Part shown: positions 1 to 9,041 of the stretch, in pieces
Layout of the letters: each line of letters starts with the position of its first letter
How positions within the stretch are numbered: position 1 is the stretch's first letter
Assembly (NCBI RefSeq): GCF_000526335.1
Contig: NZ_JAFW01000001.1
Coordinates: 2,046,001-2,110,000, forward strand
Direction: 5' to 3'
Source of the DNA: Arthrobacter sp. 31Y
GTDB taxonomy: Bacteria > Actinomycetota > Actinomycetes > Actinomycetales > Micrococcaceae
Length of the DNA stretch: 64,000 bases
Position numbers and translations under genes: made by a program
Notes under the pieces: generated by a model
Databases searched by the model: none
What the model was told of the DNA's origin: nothing
What the model saw: the letters and a program-made list of their open reading frames with translations, nothing else

Positions 1-783
1 ATTGGTCTTCCGACGCCGGAGCACTTCCTTCAAAGCCAGCTGGGCAGAGTCGAAGTCACCCCTCCCCCGCTGTGACCGCGCACGTATTAACAGGAGCGCC
101 GCCGAGAGGTCGTCCGTGTTCAGCAAACCCTCCGTCCACAGCACCACGTCGCGGTGGCGCTCCACGGCGAACGCTGCCGTGCAGCGCGCCAACGCAGAAG
201 GCAACGACGGCGGCAGCGTCACCACAGCTTCCAACGCCGCCTGGGTCATGCCCATTTCGCGGAGACAGTGGGACAACGCCAGGAACACGGATTCCTCGCT
301 GAACAAAACCGGAACCTCGATGCGCTCGGCCACCTCAACCCGGGTGACCACCTGCCCGAGGTACATCGCCGAGAACTGGCTGGCGTCGTCGTCGATCCTT
401 GTTGTTAACCCGCGTTGCAGCAGCTCGGACGCACGAAGGAATCCGCCGTGTTGGTAGGCGAGCAGGCCCGCCATGACGTGGCACAGCCCTGCCCATCCGG
501 GATTCATGCGGCCGAAAGCCAGCAGGGGATCGGGCTCGGTGGATGTGAACACGGCCTCGTGCATGGACTTCACCGTCTTGGAGGACAGCATCTTCAGTCG
601 CGGCACATTTCCGGTAACGGACAAACGCGCGTGGTCACGACCACCGAGCACGCCGGAAAGCACGTCATTCATGCCGTCAGCCAGTCCGCGCACAGGCGTA
701 CGAACATAGCCCTCGCGGAAAGGCGTCAAATCCCGGGTGTCATGGAAGATCGTGTGCACACGTCCGTTGGGAGCTTGGCTCAT
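1..783 (-). CDS. TPR-like hypothetical protein (3' end cut by window edge)
   Basis: An open frame runs from an ATG at 783 to the left edge without a stop, giving the first 261 residues of a longer protein. The visible part is soluble and mostly helical. It contains repeated Ala/Leu-rich helix pairs, for example around residues 110-130 (AGLLAYQHGGFLRASELLQ) and 165-250, which look like degenerate tetratricopeptide repeats. No signal peptide or membrane segment is seen. No strong Shine-Dalgarno precedes the ATG; a three-codon reading frame (Met-Asp-Leu-stop) overlaps it. TPR proteins mediate protein-protein contacts, but no specific partner can be named. The gene is divergent from the DUF4383 gene. 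The TPR assignment is from appearance only. Confidence 0.6.
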   Translation of the reverse strand, partial: MSQAPNGRVHTIFHDTRDLTPFREGYVRTPVRGLADGMNDVLSGVLGGRDHARLSVTGNVPRLKMLSSKTVKSMHEAVFTSTEPDPLLAFGRMNPGWAGLCHVMAGLLAYQHGGFLRASELLQRGLTTRIDDDASQFSAMYLGQVVTRVEVAERIEVPVLFSEESVFLALSHCLREMGMTQAALEAVVTLPPSLPSALARCTAAFAVERHRDVVLWTEGLLNTDDLSAALLLIRARSQRGRGDFDSAQLALKEVLRRRKTN

Positions 784-939
784 AAATCCATGCTAACCGC
801 CGCTGAACTGGGCACATCCCCTGCTATTGGAGGCATTTCAGGAGTATCATGACGGCGTCGGCAAGGTTTTGCCACACTCCTTGCCGCAGGTCGGCTCTCC
901 ATGAGAAGAGCCGGGTAACAGCGTGAAAGGGAGGACTTG

Positions 940-1419
940 ATGACCACCGCTTCGCACCCCGCCGAACACCACCACATGATGGGGTTGACACTTCACAACA
1001 CCGCCATGGGCGTTGGCATTGTATTTCTGCTGGTAGGCGTCCTGGGCTTCATCCCGGGAATCACCACCAATTTCGGCGCCATGACCTTTGCGGGACATGA
1101 ATCCGGCGCCATGCTGCTTGGAGTCTTCCAAGTGTCCGTACTCCACAACATCGTTCATCTGCTGTTTGGCGTGGCCGGCTTGGCCATGGCAAGGAACGCA
1201 CGCATGGCCCGCCTGTTCCTGCTGGGCGGCGGCGCCGTATACATCGTTCTTTGGATCTACGGCCTGGTCATCAACCAGGAAACGGGCGCCAACTTCATCC
1301 CGTTCAACACGGCTGACAACTGGCTGCACCTCATCCTCGGCGTCGCCATGATCGGCCTGGGAGCCTGGTTGGGCAGGGATGCCATGGACGAAACAACGAC
1401 GGCGCGAAGGAAGATGTAA
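940..1419 (+). CDS. DUF4383-type small integral membrane protein
   Basis: 159 residues with four predicted membrane helices (about 24-46, 63-85, 90-112, 127-146) and a His-rich N-terminus (EHHHMMG). The spacing and the 'GVFQVSVLHNIVHLLFGVAGL' type segment match the DUF4383 family of actinobacterial membrane proteins, whose function is unknown. The ATG at 940 sits 5-6 bases after a GGGAGG Shine-Dalgarno; the TTG directly before it is in frame but unlikely to be used. The gene stands alone, divergent from the TPR-like gene, and a rho-independent terminator follows at once. A small hairpin (892-913) lies in its leader. Confidence 0.75.
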   Translation: MTTASHPAEHHHMMGLTLHNTAMGVGIVFLLVGVLGFIPGITTNFGAMTFAGHESGAMLLGVFQVSVLHNIVHLLFGVAGLAMARNARMARLFLLGGGAVYIVLWIYGLVINQETGANFIPFNTADNWLHLILGVAMIGLGAWLGRDAMDETTTARRKM

Positions 1420-1450
1420 CGCTCTTACGCAGGTCGTGCAGAACAACGAC

Positions 1451-1488
1451 GGCGGCTGTCCCCTTTGGGGGACAGTCGCCGTTTTGTT
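1451..1488 (+). terminator. Rho-independent terminator of the DUF4383 gene
   Basis: A 12-bp stem with one G-T pair (GGCGGCTGTCCC / GGGACAGTCGCC), a short loop and a following GTTTTGTTT tract, 30 bases after the stop codon at 1419. Confidence 0.85.
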
Positions 1489-1534
1489 TCGGCGTCCCAC
1501 CACCGCGGCCTCCGCTCGACGACGGGTTCCCGGC

Positions 1535-2350
1535 CTAGCGCGGCGCGCGGCCACCCAGCCGTGTGGTGACCTTGGCCGCAGCTGCGGCGCAGGCTTCACC
1601 GAGGCTGTTCAGGGTGTCCTGCGAAACACGGAATTTCGGCGCCGGAATAAGGACGGACGCGACGATGTCGCCGCGATGATCGTAAACGGGCGAGGCCACC
1701 CCAACTTCCTCAATGGACGTCTCCCCGAAGTTCACAGCCCAGCCGCGCTTCGTGGACTCTCCCACCCGGGCCAGATACGCCTCAACAGCGTCCTCGTCCA
1801 GACCAGGAAGGATGATGGAACCGCTGCGCAACAACTGGCGTACACGGTCCTCGTTCTCCGAGCCAAGGAACACCTGCACCGACGAGCTCAGGGCTTCGTT
1901 GTACCGGGCACCCAGTGGAGCGAGGTGCTTGACCTGATGCCGGCTGGGGATCTGTTCCACACACATGGACTCGTTGCCGTTCCACACCATGAGCGCGCTC
2001 GTCTCCCCCGTCCGCTCAGTTAGTTCGCGCAGCACCGGGTAGGCAACGCGCCGCTCTTCGAGTTCCGCCAGGAGAGGGCCAGCCATGGCGATCATCCCCA
2101 GACCCAAGCGGAACCTGCGCGAATCGACGTCGCGCTCTACAAGGTTTTCCTGTTCCAGCGTCGCCAGAATGCGGCTGACGCTGCTCTTGTGCAAGCCGAT
2201 CCGCCCCGCGATTTCGGTGACTCCCAGAAGCGGTTCATCGGCAGTGAAGCTTCTCAACACGGCAATCGCGTTGACGATCACCGAGGTGCTTTTGCTGTCG
2301 CCGTTGCCGTTGCCGTTATCAGGAGCTTCTCTGGATTCAGTGGGAGTCAT
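1535..2350 (-). CDS. IclR-family transcriptional regulator
   Basis: 271 residues. The N-terminal winged helix (about 22-85) carries the family pattern GVTEIAGRIGLHKSSVSRIL and then LVERDVDSRRFRLG. The C-terminal effector-binding domain (about 95-265) ends with the family's 'VGVASPVYDHRGDIVASV' segment. It lies on the same strand 90 bases downstream of creatinase and the MHS transporter, so it may be cotranscribed with them. IclR proteins bind small metabolites, and regulating creatine or sarcosine use is the simplest reading of the context; the ligand is not shown by sequence. The N-terminus has an Asn/Gly-rich tail (DNGNGNGDSKS). Confidence 0.88.
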   Translation of the reverse strand: MTPTESREAPDNGNGNGDSKSTSVIVNAIAVLRSFTADEPLLGVTEIAGRIGLHKSSVSRILATLEQENLVERDVDSRRFRLGLGMIAMAGPLLAELEERRVAYPVLRELTERTGETSALMVWNGNESMCVEQIPSRHQVKHLAPLGARYNEALSSSVQVFLGSENEDRVRQLLRSGSIILPGLDEDAVEAYLARVGESTKRGWAVNFGETSIEEVGVASPVYDHRGDIVASVLIPAPKFRVSQDTLNSLGEACAAAAAKVTTRLGGRAPR

Positions 2351-2440
2351 GGGTTCACTATATTTCGCTGAGGCACGGGACTTCGCTGGGGAAGGGGCGT
2401 ATGGCCGGTGGACACCACGCTGTGTCCACCGGCCGGATCA

Positions 2441-3697
2441 CTAGGCTCCGATGATGTTGTACTCGGGACCGAACGGGAACTTGGTGATGTTCTCAGCTCC
2501 GTCTTCGCCCACCACCAGGATGTCGTGCTCGCGGTAACCGCCGGCACCCGGCTGGCCGTCCAGCACCGTGATCATCGGTTCCATGGACACCACCATGCCC
2601 GGCTCCAGAACGGTGTCGATGTCTTCACGCAGTTCCAGGCCGGCTTCGCGTCCGTAGTAATGGCTCAGCACACCGAATGAGTGGCCGTATCCGAACGTGC
2701 GGTTAGCCAGCAAGCCGTGGCTGACGTAGATCTCATTGAGCTCCGCGGCGATGTCCTTGCAGACGGCGCCGGGTTTGATGAGTTCAAGGCCGCGCTTGTG
2801 GACCTCCACATTGATGTTCCACAGTTCCAGGGATCGGGCATCCGGTTCGCCGTAGAACAGGGTCCGCTCCAGCGCGGTGTAGTAGCCGCTGGTCATGGGG
2901 AAACAGTTCAGGGACAGGATGTCGTGTTCCTGGATCTTCCGGGTGGTGGCCCAGTTGTGGGCGCCGTCGGTGTTGATGCCCGACTGGAACCAGACCCAGG
3001 TGTCGCGGATTTCCGAGTCCGGGAACGTGCGGGCGATCTCGTGAACCATGGCTTCGGTGCCGATCAACGCAACCTCGTACTCGGTGATGCCTGCCGTGAT
3101 CGCGTTGCGGATGGCCTCACCGCCCAGGTCGCCAATCCGGGCCCCGTGCTTGATGACTGCGATTTCCTCGTCCGACTTGATCATGCGCTGACGCATCGCC
3201 GCCTGCGCGACGTCAACCAGCGTGGCTCCCGAAAAGGCTGCCTGGATCTTGTTGCGGTTGTCCAGCGGCAGCGAGTCATCTTCGACGCCGATGCGGCGCG
3301 GGTTGATGCCGCGGGTCCGCAGGACTTCCTGAATGGCGTGAATGTAGTTGTCCCGGCGCCAGTCCGTGTACACCAGGTTGTCGCCGTAGCTGCGGCGCCA
3401 AGGCATACCGGCGTCGATATTCGCCGTAATGGTAACCGTGTCATCCTTGGTGACCACCATGCCGTAGGAGCGGCCGAAGAAGGTGAAGAGGAAGTCGGAG
3501 TAGTACTTGATGGAGTGGTAGCTGGTGAGGACAACGGCGTCGAGGTTCTTCTCGGCCATGATGCTGCGGAGGCCGGTGAGGCGGCGCTCGAATTCAGCGT
3601 CGGAGAAGGTCAGCGAGACCTTTTCGCCGTTGTTGAGGACCTTGGTGCGCTCGAGCTTGGCCACATCGTTGATGGCCTCGTTCTGGGTGATGGTCAT
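2441..3697 (-). CDS. Creatinase (creatine amidinohydrolase), M24/pita-bread fold
   Basis: 418 residues. It hydrolyses creatine to sarcosine and urea in the cytosol. The sequence is recognisably close to Pseudomonas putida creatinase along its whole length, with a 15-residue offset. The catalytic His falls at 247 (INTDGAHN), and the acidic residues corresponding to Glu262 and Glu358 are Glu277 (GYYTALERT) and Glu373 (SMEPM). Signature stretches YSDFLFTFFGR, RTFGYGHSFGVLSHYYGR and GYREHDILVV are intact. The start has a good Shine-Dalgarno (GAAAGGAA). It lies 27 bases after the transporter gene in an apparent operon, and its product feeds sarcosine oxidase encoded at 7.8-13 kb. Creatininase and urease are not in the window. 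Confidence 0.93.
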   Translation of the reverse strand: MTITQNEAINDVAKLERTKVLNNGEKVSLTFSDAEFERRLTGLRSIMAEKNLDAVVLTSYHSIKYYSDFLFTFFGRSYGMVVTKDDTVTITANIDAGMPWRRSYGDNLVYTDWRRDNYIHAIQEVLRTRGINPRRIGVEDDSLPLDNRNKIQAAFSGATLVDVAQAAMRQRMIKSDEEIAVIKHGARIGDLGGEAIRNAITAGITEYEVALIGTEAMVHEIARTFPDSEIRDTWVWFQSGINTDGAHNWATTRKIQEHDILSLNCFPMTSGYYTALERTLFYGEPDARSLELWNINVEVHKRGLELIKPGAVCKDIAAELNEIYVSHGLLANRTFGYGHSFGVLSHYYGREAGLELREDIDTVLEPGMVVSMEPMITVLDGQPGAGGYREHDILVVGEDGAENITKFPFGPEYNIIGA

Positions 3698-3724
3698 GGT
3701 TGTTCCTTTCAGTGGGTGGTTGTA

Positions 3725-5083
3725 CTAGTCCTGCAGCAGAGGCTTCTTGGAAGTCTCCGTGGCGAACAGGACCGCGATGAGGGAAACTATGGCGGCGGCC
3801 ACGAGGTACCAGCCGGGTGCCAGCTTGCTGGCGGTCATGCCGATCAGCAGGGTGGCCATGAACGGTGCGGTGCCGCCGAACAAGGCGTTGGACAGGTTGA
3901 AGCTGACGGCGAAGCCCGTGTACCGAACTTTCGTGGGGAAGAGCTCGGCGAGGAAACTGGGCAGCGTGCCGTCGTTGAGGGTGAGCATGCCGCCCAGAAG
4001 GATCTGAACCAGGACGATCACCAGGAAGTTGCGGGTGTCCAGGAGCATGAACGCCGGCACCGTCAGCAGTATGAAGAGGACCGACGCGGTGATCAGCATG
4101 CGTTTTCGACCAAACTTGTCCGAGGCCATGCCCGTGAGGAAGATGAAGCCGATGTAGCTTGCCAGGGCAATGGTGGTGGCCAGGAATGATTCCGTGGCAC
4201 CGAAGCCCAACTCCTCCGATAAATACGTGGGCATGTAGCTGAGGATCACGTAGAAGCCCACCGCATTGAGCAGCACCGCGCCCGTGGCGATGATGAGCTG
4301 CTTCCGGTACGTCCTGAACATGGCCAGCGCGGGAGCTTTGACGCCGTCGTCCTTCTCGGCCAGTTCACGGAACGCCGGAGTGTCCTCCAGTTTGGTCCGG
4401 ATGTATCGGCCAATCAGGCCCATGGGCGCCGCGAGCAGGAACGGCAGCCGCCAGCCCCACTCGTTGAGCTGCTCCGCGCTAAGTACTGACGTCAGCAGCG
4501 CAGCTAGCAGGGATCCCAGCAGCAGTCCCGCTGCGGTACTGGCAGGCACGACGGCGGCATACAGCCCGCGGCGATTCGCCGGCGCATATTCCACCAGGAA
4601 GGCGGACGCCCCTGCATACTCGCCGGCCGCGGAGAAACCTTGGACCACTCTTACGAGGAGGAGCAGAATCGGCGCCATCACGCCAATGGTGGCGTAGCCC
4701 GGTATCAGTGCAATACAGAACGTGGCCACTGACATCAACACGATCGAGAGGGAGAGCGCCTGCTTTCGTCCGAGGCGATCGCCGATATGGCCCCAGATGA
4801 ACCCGCCAAGCGGCCTCACGAAGAAGCTGATGGCGAAGACACCGAAGGTTGCCAGGAGGGCTGTCTGCCGGTCTGACTCCGGAAAGAAAACTGTTGAGAT
4901 GATGCCGGCCAGATAACCGTAAACGGCGTAGTCGAACCACTCAACAAAGTTGCCGATGAAGCTGGCAGTGACCACTCGCCGTCGAGTGTCTTTGCTGACT
5001 GTGTGGTTGGGGCTGGGGGTATGGCTGGGGCCGGAAGCAGGTGCAGTGCCTTGCTCGGCTGCCACAGAGGATTCATTGCTCAT
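3725..5083 (-). CDS. MFS transporter, metabolite:H+ symporter (MHS) type; candidate creatine/sarcosine importer
   Basis: 452 residues from the ATG at 5083, preceded by GGTGG; an upstream in-frame TTG at 5161 is unlikely. Twelve membrane segments are expected. MHS-subfamily motifs are clear: 'GNFVEWFDYAVYGYLA' in helix 1, 'GHIGDRLGRKQAL' in the first cytoplasmic loop, 'VRVVQGFSAAGEYAGA' in helix 4 and 'GMASDKFGRKRML' in the central loop. MHS proteins (ProP, ShiA, KgtP) import small acids or betaines with protons. The gene lies directly upstream of creatinase on the same strand, so creatine, creatinine or a similar N-methyl compound is the likely substrate; this is inferred from context. Confidence 0.85.
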   Translation of the reverse strand: MSNESSVAAEQGTAPASGPSHTPSPNHTVSKDTRRRVVTASFIGNFVEWFDYAVYGYLAGIISTVFFPESDRQTALLATFGVFAISFFVRPLGGFIWGHIGDRLGRKQALSLSIVLMSVATFCIALIPGYATIGVMAPILLLLVRVVQGFSAAGEYAGASAFLVEYAPANRRGLYAAVVPASTAAGLLLGSLLAALLTSVLSAEQLNEWGWRLPFLLAAPMGLIGRYIRTKLEDTPAFRELAEKDDGVKAPALAMFRTYRKQLIIATGAVLLNAVGFYVILSYMPTYLSEELGFGATESFLATTIALASYIGFIFLTGMASDKFGRKRMLITASVLFILLTVPAFMLLDTRNFLVIVLVQILLGGMLTLNDGTLPSFLAELFPTKVRYTGFAVSFNLSNALFGGTAPFMATLLIGMTASKLAPGWYLVAAAIVSLIAVLFATETSKKPLLQD

Positions 5084-5275
5084 GTGTCCACCAAAATCAT
5101 TGGGGTTGCATTCAACGCAACGCTGTTGCACCAGAGTATGTGTGAGCGGTGCCACAGTCAAGAGCTATTTATGAACCCATGTGCAGCAGCTAACGCCGAA
5201 GTGGACACACAAGCGCAGCACCCCATGGTTGCGCTCATCGTGCTGCCGTTGCATTTAATGCATCAACGCCCCACT

Positions 5276-5332
5276 CGACGCTCTCTCACATCCCAAGCCC
5301 TTCAATCAATCGCTCTCTCACTTGCTTGAAGA
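5276..5332 (-). repeat. 32-bp GTGAGAGAG repeat, minus-strand copies
   Basis: Read on the minus strand, 5307-5276 is a 32-bp unit with GAAGGGCTTGGGATGTGAG followed by AGAGCGTCG. A second, partial unit with AAGTGAGAGAGCGATT lies at about 5332-5309. They match, in inverted orientation, the units at 5435-5498 and 62758-62853. Confidence 0.7.
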
Positions 5333-5434
5333 AAGTTCGCCGACGTGCGGCACCGGCAGCATCGACGCCACGGCCCAAGTGCGCACACGGGCTATTGAGG
5401 CAGCACCTAAGAACACCAAAAAAGGAGGAGGGTT

Positions 5435-5498
5435 GGGCTCAAACCCGAGGGACGTGAGAGAGGATCGGGCTCAAGCACGCGGGACGTGAGAGAGGATC
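5435..5498 (+). repeat. Two tandem 32-bp GTGAGAGAG repeat units
   Basis: Units 5435-5466 and 5467-5498 are directly adjacent, 32 bp each, and differ only at a few positions in the first half (CTCAAACCCGAGG versus CTCAAGCACGCGG). Both end in GACGTGAGAGAGGATC. A 32-bp period is not a multiple of three, and the region has no coding frame. Confidence 0.8.
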
Positions 5499-5597
5499 GG
5501 GAGGGGGTGGGGTTGTCCGGCAGCGCGCGTCTAAGGGAGGAACGAGCGAGCGCGCAGAGGATGACCCCGCCGCCGAACGACTGACGGGCAAGGGGGC

Positions 5598-6269
5598 TCA
5601 GAGGACCTTGCGGATGGTCTCTTCGAAGCTGACCACGTGGTGCAGTGCGAGCTCGGCAGCGCGCTCTTCGTCGCCGTCGGCAATGGCCGTCAGGAGGTCG
5701 GCGTGCTCGGAGATGTGGCCGGAGACGGAGGGCATCTTCTCGAGCATGTGGCACCAGATACGGGTGGCGAGGTTGTCGTACCGGATGAGGACGTCCTCAA
5801 GATGCGCGTTGGCGGAGGCTTTGTAGATGAGCCTGTGCACCTGAATGTCGTAGCGCATGAGTTCTTGGGAGGAATGGTCCTGGCCTTCAAGATCACGGAT
5901 GGCAGCGGCGACCACACGGAGCTCGGAACGCATGGCAGGGCTGGCCATGCGGGCAGCTTTCCTGGAGGCGAGCGGCTCCAGGAGTTCGCGGATTTCGGAG
6001 ACTTCGGCGAGTTGGGTGATGTCCACGCCCGTGGCGAATGTGCCCCGCCGGGGGTACGACACCACGAGGTGGTCGCTCTCGAGGCGTTTGATGGCTTCGC
6101 GGACGGGAGTGCGCCCGATGCCAAGTTCGGCGGCGATTTGTCCGTCGTTGATGGGGTCGCCGGGTTTGACGTCCAGCATGATGAGCCTGTCGCGCAGCAG
6201 CAGGTAGGCGTTCTCCGCGAGGGACGTGCCCTGCGGAGCTGACTCCAGTGCTTCCAGTGCTGCGCTCAT
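5598..6269 (-). CDS. GntR/FadR-family regulator, probable controller of the sarcosine oxidase operon
   Basis: 223 residues. The winged helix (about 18-85) has the GntR signature GDPINDGQIAAELGIGRTPV, then REAIKRLESDHLVV. An all-helical FCD-type effector domain (about 95-220) has metal/ligand-type residues in 'RYDIQVHRLIY' and 'HISEHADLLTAI'. A GGGAGAG Shine-Dalgarno precedes the ATG. It is divergent from glyA with a 150-base gap, which is the usual layout of a local regulator. FCD proteins sense small organic or amino acids; sarcosine, glycine, serine or formaldehyde are plausible effectors, but this is inference. Confidence 0.88.
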   Translation of the reverse strand: MSAALEALESAPQGTSLAENAYLLLRDRLIMLDVKPGDPINDGQIAAELGIGRTPVREAIKRLESDHLVVSYPRRGTFATGVDITQLAEVSEIRELLEPLASRKAARMASPAMRSELRVVAAAIRDLEGQDHSSQELMRYDIQVHRLIYKASANAHLEDVLIRYDNLATRIWCHMLEKMPSVSGHISEHADLLTAIADGDEERAAELALHHVVSFEETIRKVL

Positions 6270-6347
6270 TGCTCTCTCCCGTTGTCACAACCACGGTCCC
6301 ACGGATGAGTTTCCCGGACCTGTTGACGACCATGTGATCTTCAACAT

Positions 6348-6361
6348 ACTATGGCAATAGT
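6348..6361. promoter_or_regulatory. Near-perfect palindrome between gntR and glyA, candidate GntR operator
   Basis: ACTATGGCAATAGT is a 14-bp inverted repeat with one mismatched pair, 59 bases upstream of the glyA ATG in an AT-rich stretch unlike the surrounding GC-rich DNA. It could serve both divergent promoters. Binding is not demonstrated. Confidence 0.4.
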
Positions 6362-6419
6362 TCTAATATATCAGTTGCCTAACAGTCGGCCGCTAGACAC
6401 GCCTTTGAAGGAGAACACC

Positions 6420-7802
6420 ATGGTTGAACCGCTGATCCGCCCGCTTGCACAGGCGGACCCGGAGGTCGATCAGGCGATCGCCCAGGAACTCATCCGCCAG
6501 CAGTCCACGCTGGAAATGATCGCCTCTGAGAACTTCGCTCCCACGGCCGTCATGGAGGCACAGGGCTCGGTACTGACCAACAAGTACGCCGAGGGCTACC
6601 CCGGCAAGCGCTACTACGGCGGCTGCGAGCACGTTGATGTGATCGAGCAGCTCGCCATCGACCGCCTGAAGGCCCTGTTTGGCGCAGAGTTCGCCAACGT
6701 ACAGCCCCACTCCGGCGCCCAGGCCAACGCCTCGGCCATGCACGCACTGATCACTCCGGGCGACACCATCATGGGCCTGAACCTCGCCCACGGCGGGCAC
6801 CTGACCCACGGCATGCGCATCAACTTCTCCGGCAAGTTGTACAAGGTTGTTCCTTACGGAGTCCGCGAGGACACCCACACCGTGGACATGGCCGAAGTTG
6901 AGCGCCTGGCTCTGGAGAGCAAGCCGCAGTTGATCGTCGCCGGTTGGTCGGCATACTCCCGCCAGCTGGACTTCGCTGAATTCCGTCGCATTGCTGACCT
7001 GGTGGGTGCCTACCTCATGGTGGACATGGCCCACTTCGCGGGTCTGGTAGCTGCAGGTCTCCACCCCAGCCCCGTGCCGCACGCCCACATCGTCACCAGC
7101 ACCACCCACAAGACCTTGGGCGGACCCCGCGGCGGCGTGATCCTCACCAACGACGCAGACATCGCCAAGAAGGTGAACTCCGCTGTCTTCCCCGGCCAGC
7201 AGGGTGGTCCGTTGGAGCACGTCATCGCCGCCAAGGCCGTGGCCTTCAAGATGGCTGCCGAGCCCGAGTTCCAGGAACGCCAGGTCCGCGTCCTTGAGGG
7301 TTCCAAGATCCTCGCCCAGCGTCTCCTTCAGGACGACGTGGCCGCAGCCGGCATCTCCGTTGTCAGCGGCGGAACGGATGTCCACCTGGTTCTTGCCGAC
7401 CTCCGTAACTCGGTACTCAACGGCCAGCAGGCCGAAGACACCTTGCACCGCATCGGCATCACGGTCAACCGCAATGCTGTCCCCTTCGATCCCCGCCCGC
7501 CGATGGTCTCCTCGGGTCTGCGCATCGGCACCCCCGCCCTCGCTGCCCGCGGTTTCAAGGCTGAGGACTTCACTGAAGTCTCGGACATCATTGCGACGGC
7601 GTTGATCGCCGCAGCGAATAGCGGAACCACCAGCGGCAACGAAGCAGGCACCGAAGGTGACGTGACCCTGGACGACGCCACCGCCGTCGAACTCCGCAAC
7701 CGCGTGACCGCGCTGGCGGACAAGTTCCCCCTATACCCCCATCTGAACAACAACGGCAATGGCGCCGCAACCGAAGCAGAACTGATTGGAGCAGCCAAGT
7801 GA
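6420..7802 (+). CDS. glyA: Serine hydroxymethyltransferase
   Basis: 460 residues from the ATG at 6420, chosen for an AAGGAG Shine-Dalgarno six bases upstream; an in-frame ATG at 6351 would start inside the candidate operator. PLP enzyme that interconverts glycine plus 5,10-methylene-THF and serine plus THF. The PLP lysine is Lys231 in [13 protein letters not shown], and the N-terminal '[18 protein letters not shown]' and '[15 protein letters not shown]' motifs are intact. It is about 40 residues longer than E. coli GlyA, mostly a low-complexity C-terminal tail. As first gene of the sox operon it uses both products of sarcosine oxidation (glycine and methylene-THF) to make serine. Its stop overlaps the soxB start by three bases. 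Confidence 0.96.
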   Translation: MVEPLIRPLAQADPEVDQAIAQELIRQQSTLEMIASENFAPTAVMEAQGSVLTNKYAEGYPGKRYYGGCEHVDVIEQLAIDRLKALFGAEFANVQPHSGAQANASAMHALITPGDTIMGLNLAHGGHLTHGMRINFSGKLYKVVPYGVREDTHTVDMAEVERLALESKPQLIVAGWSAYSRQLDFAEFRRIADLVGAYLMVDMAHFAGLVAAGLHPSPVPHAHIVTSTTHKTLGGPRGGVILTNDADIAKKVNSAVFPGQQGGPLEHVIAAKAVAFKMAAEPEFQERQVRVLEGSKILAQRLLQDDVAAAGISVVSGGTDVHLVLADLRNSVLNGQQAEDTLHRIGITVNRNAVPFDPRPPMVSSGLRIGTPALAARGFKAEDFTEVSDIIATALIAAANSGTTSGNEAGTEGDVTLDDATAVELRNRVTALADKFPLYPHLNNNGNGAATEAELIGAAK

Positions 7803-9019
7803 GTGCAGACCACCTCCCCGAGCACCCGGACTTCCTCTGGCGCAACCCGGACCCGAAGAAAAGCTACGACGCCGTCATTGTTGGCGGCGGCGGGCACGGC
7901 CTGGCCACCGCGTACTTCCTGGCGAAGAACCACGGAATGACCAACATCGCCATCCTGGAAAAGGGCTGGCTGGCCGGTGGAAACATGGCCCGCAACACCA
8001 CCATCATCCGTTCCAACTACCTCTGGGACGAGAGCGCTGCCATCTACGAGCACGCGCTCAAGCTCTGGGAAATCCTGCCCGAGGAACTTGAGTACGACTT
8101 CCTGTTCAGCCAGCGCGGCGTCATGAACCTCGCCCACACCCTGGGCGATGTCCGCGAAAGCGTTCGCCGCGTGGGCGCCAACAGGCTCAACGGCGTGGAT
8201 GCTGAATGGCTTGACCCGCAACAGGTCAAGGAACTCTGCCCCATCCTGAACATCAGCGACAACATCCGCTACCCCGTCATGGGCGCCACGTACCAGCCGC
8301 GCGCAGGCATCGCCAAGCACGACCATGTGGCGTGGGCCTTCGCCCGCAAGTGCGATGAACTGGGCGTGGACATCATCCAGAACTGCGAAGTCACCGGCTT
8401 CATCAAGGACGGCAACCGGGTCACGGGCGTCCAGACCACCCGCGGCACCATCAACACCGAAAAAGTTGGTCTTTGCGCGGCTGGCCACAGCTCGGTCCTG
8501 GCAGAAATGGCCGGCTTCCGCCTGCCGATCCAGAGCCACCCGCTCCAGGCGCTGGTGTCCGAACTACACGAACCCGTCCACCCCACGGTGGTCATGTCCA
8601 ACCACGTCCACGTGTACGTCTCCCAAGCACACAAGGGTGAACTGGTGATGGGCGCCGGCGTCGATTCCTACAACGGCTACGGCCAGCGCGGCTCGTTCCA
8701 CGTGATTGAGGAGCAGATGGCCGCAGCCGTGGAGCTCTTCCCGATCTTTGCCCGGGCCCACGTGCTCCGGACCTGGGGCGGCATTGTGGACACCACGCTG
8801 GATGCCTCACCGATTGTTGGCCTCTCCCCGGTGGAGAACATGTTCGTCAACTGTGGTTGGGGAACCGGCGGCTTCAAGGGCACCCCCGCGGCAGGCCTGA
8901 CCTTCGCGCACACCATCGCCACGGGCGCACCGCACCAGCTGAACAAGCCCTTCGCGCTGGAACGCTTCGAGACCGGCGCCTTGATCGATGAACACGGCGC
9001 CGCAGCCGTAGCCCACTAG
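7799..9019 (+). CDS. soxB: Sarcosine oxidase beta subunit (heterotetrameric)
   Basis: 406 residues from a GTG that overlaps the glyA stop. It carries the sarcosine-oxidising site of the tetramer, oxidising sarcosine to glycine with transfer of electrons to FAD, FMN and O2. The dinucleotide-binding motif is [18 protein letters not shown] (about 24-41). His174 ([12 protein letters not shown]) fits the position of the histidine that binds FMN covalently in known beta subunits (173-175). The C-terminal '[16 protein letters not shown]' FAD-binding segment is present. Length equals the family norm (about 405). It is followed after 22 bases by soxD. Confidence 0.96.
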   Translation: MSADHLPEHPDFLWRNPDPKKSYDAVIVGGGGHGLATAYFLAKNHGMTNIAILEKGWLAGGNMARNTTIIRSNYLWDESAAIYEHALKLWEILPEELEYDFLFSQRGVMNLAHTLGDVRESVRRVGANRLNGVDAEWLDPQQVKELCPILNISDNIRYPVMGATYQPRAGIAKHDHVAWAFARKCDELGVDIIQNCEVTGFIKDGNRVTGVQTTRGTINTEKVGLCAAGHSSVLAEMAGFRLPIQSHPLQALVSELHEPVHPTVVMSNHVHVYVSQAHKGELVMGAGVDSYNGYGQRGSFHVIEEQMAAAVELFPIFARAHVLRTWGGIVDTTLDASPIVGLSPVENMFVNCGWGTGGFKGTPAAGLTFAHTIATGAPHQLNKPFALERFETGALIDEHGAAAVAH

Positions 9020-9041
9020 ACAGGACAGGACAGGAAAAGAC

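Larger units (their letters stand above)
5084..5597. other. 514-base noncoding region between the transporter and gntR, with a 32-bp repeat family
   Basis: No credible gene. It should hold the promoter of the transporter-creatinase operon (near 5084-5200), which I cannot pinpoint. The part from 5276 to 5498 holds copies of a 32-bp repeat on both strands (separate entries). The stretch 5333-5434 shows nothing recognisable. Confidence 0.7.

Noticed and set aside
2681..4189. 502-codon plus-strand open frame opposite creatinase and the transporter
   Set aside because: Antisense shadow of two well-supported genes; long open antisense frames are common in GC-rich DNA and the translation shows no domain.
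5276..5498. CRISPR-like repeats
   Set aside because: Units are contiguous with no unique spacers and occur in both orientations; no cas genes are in the window.
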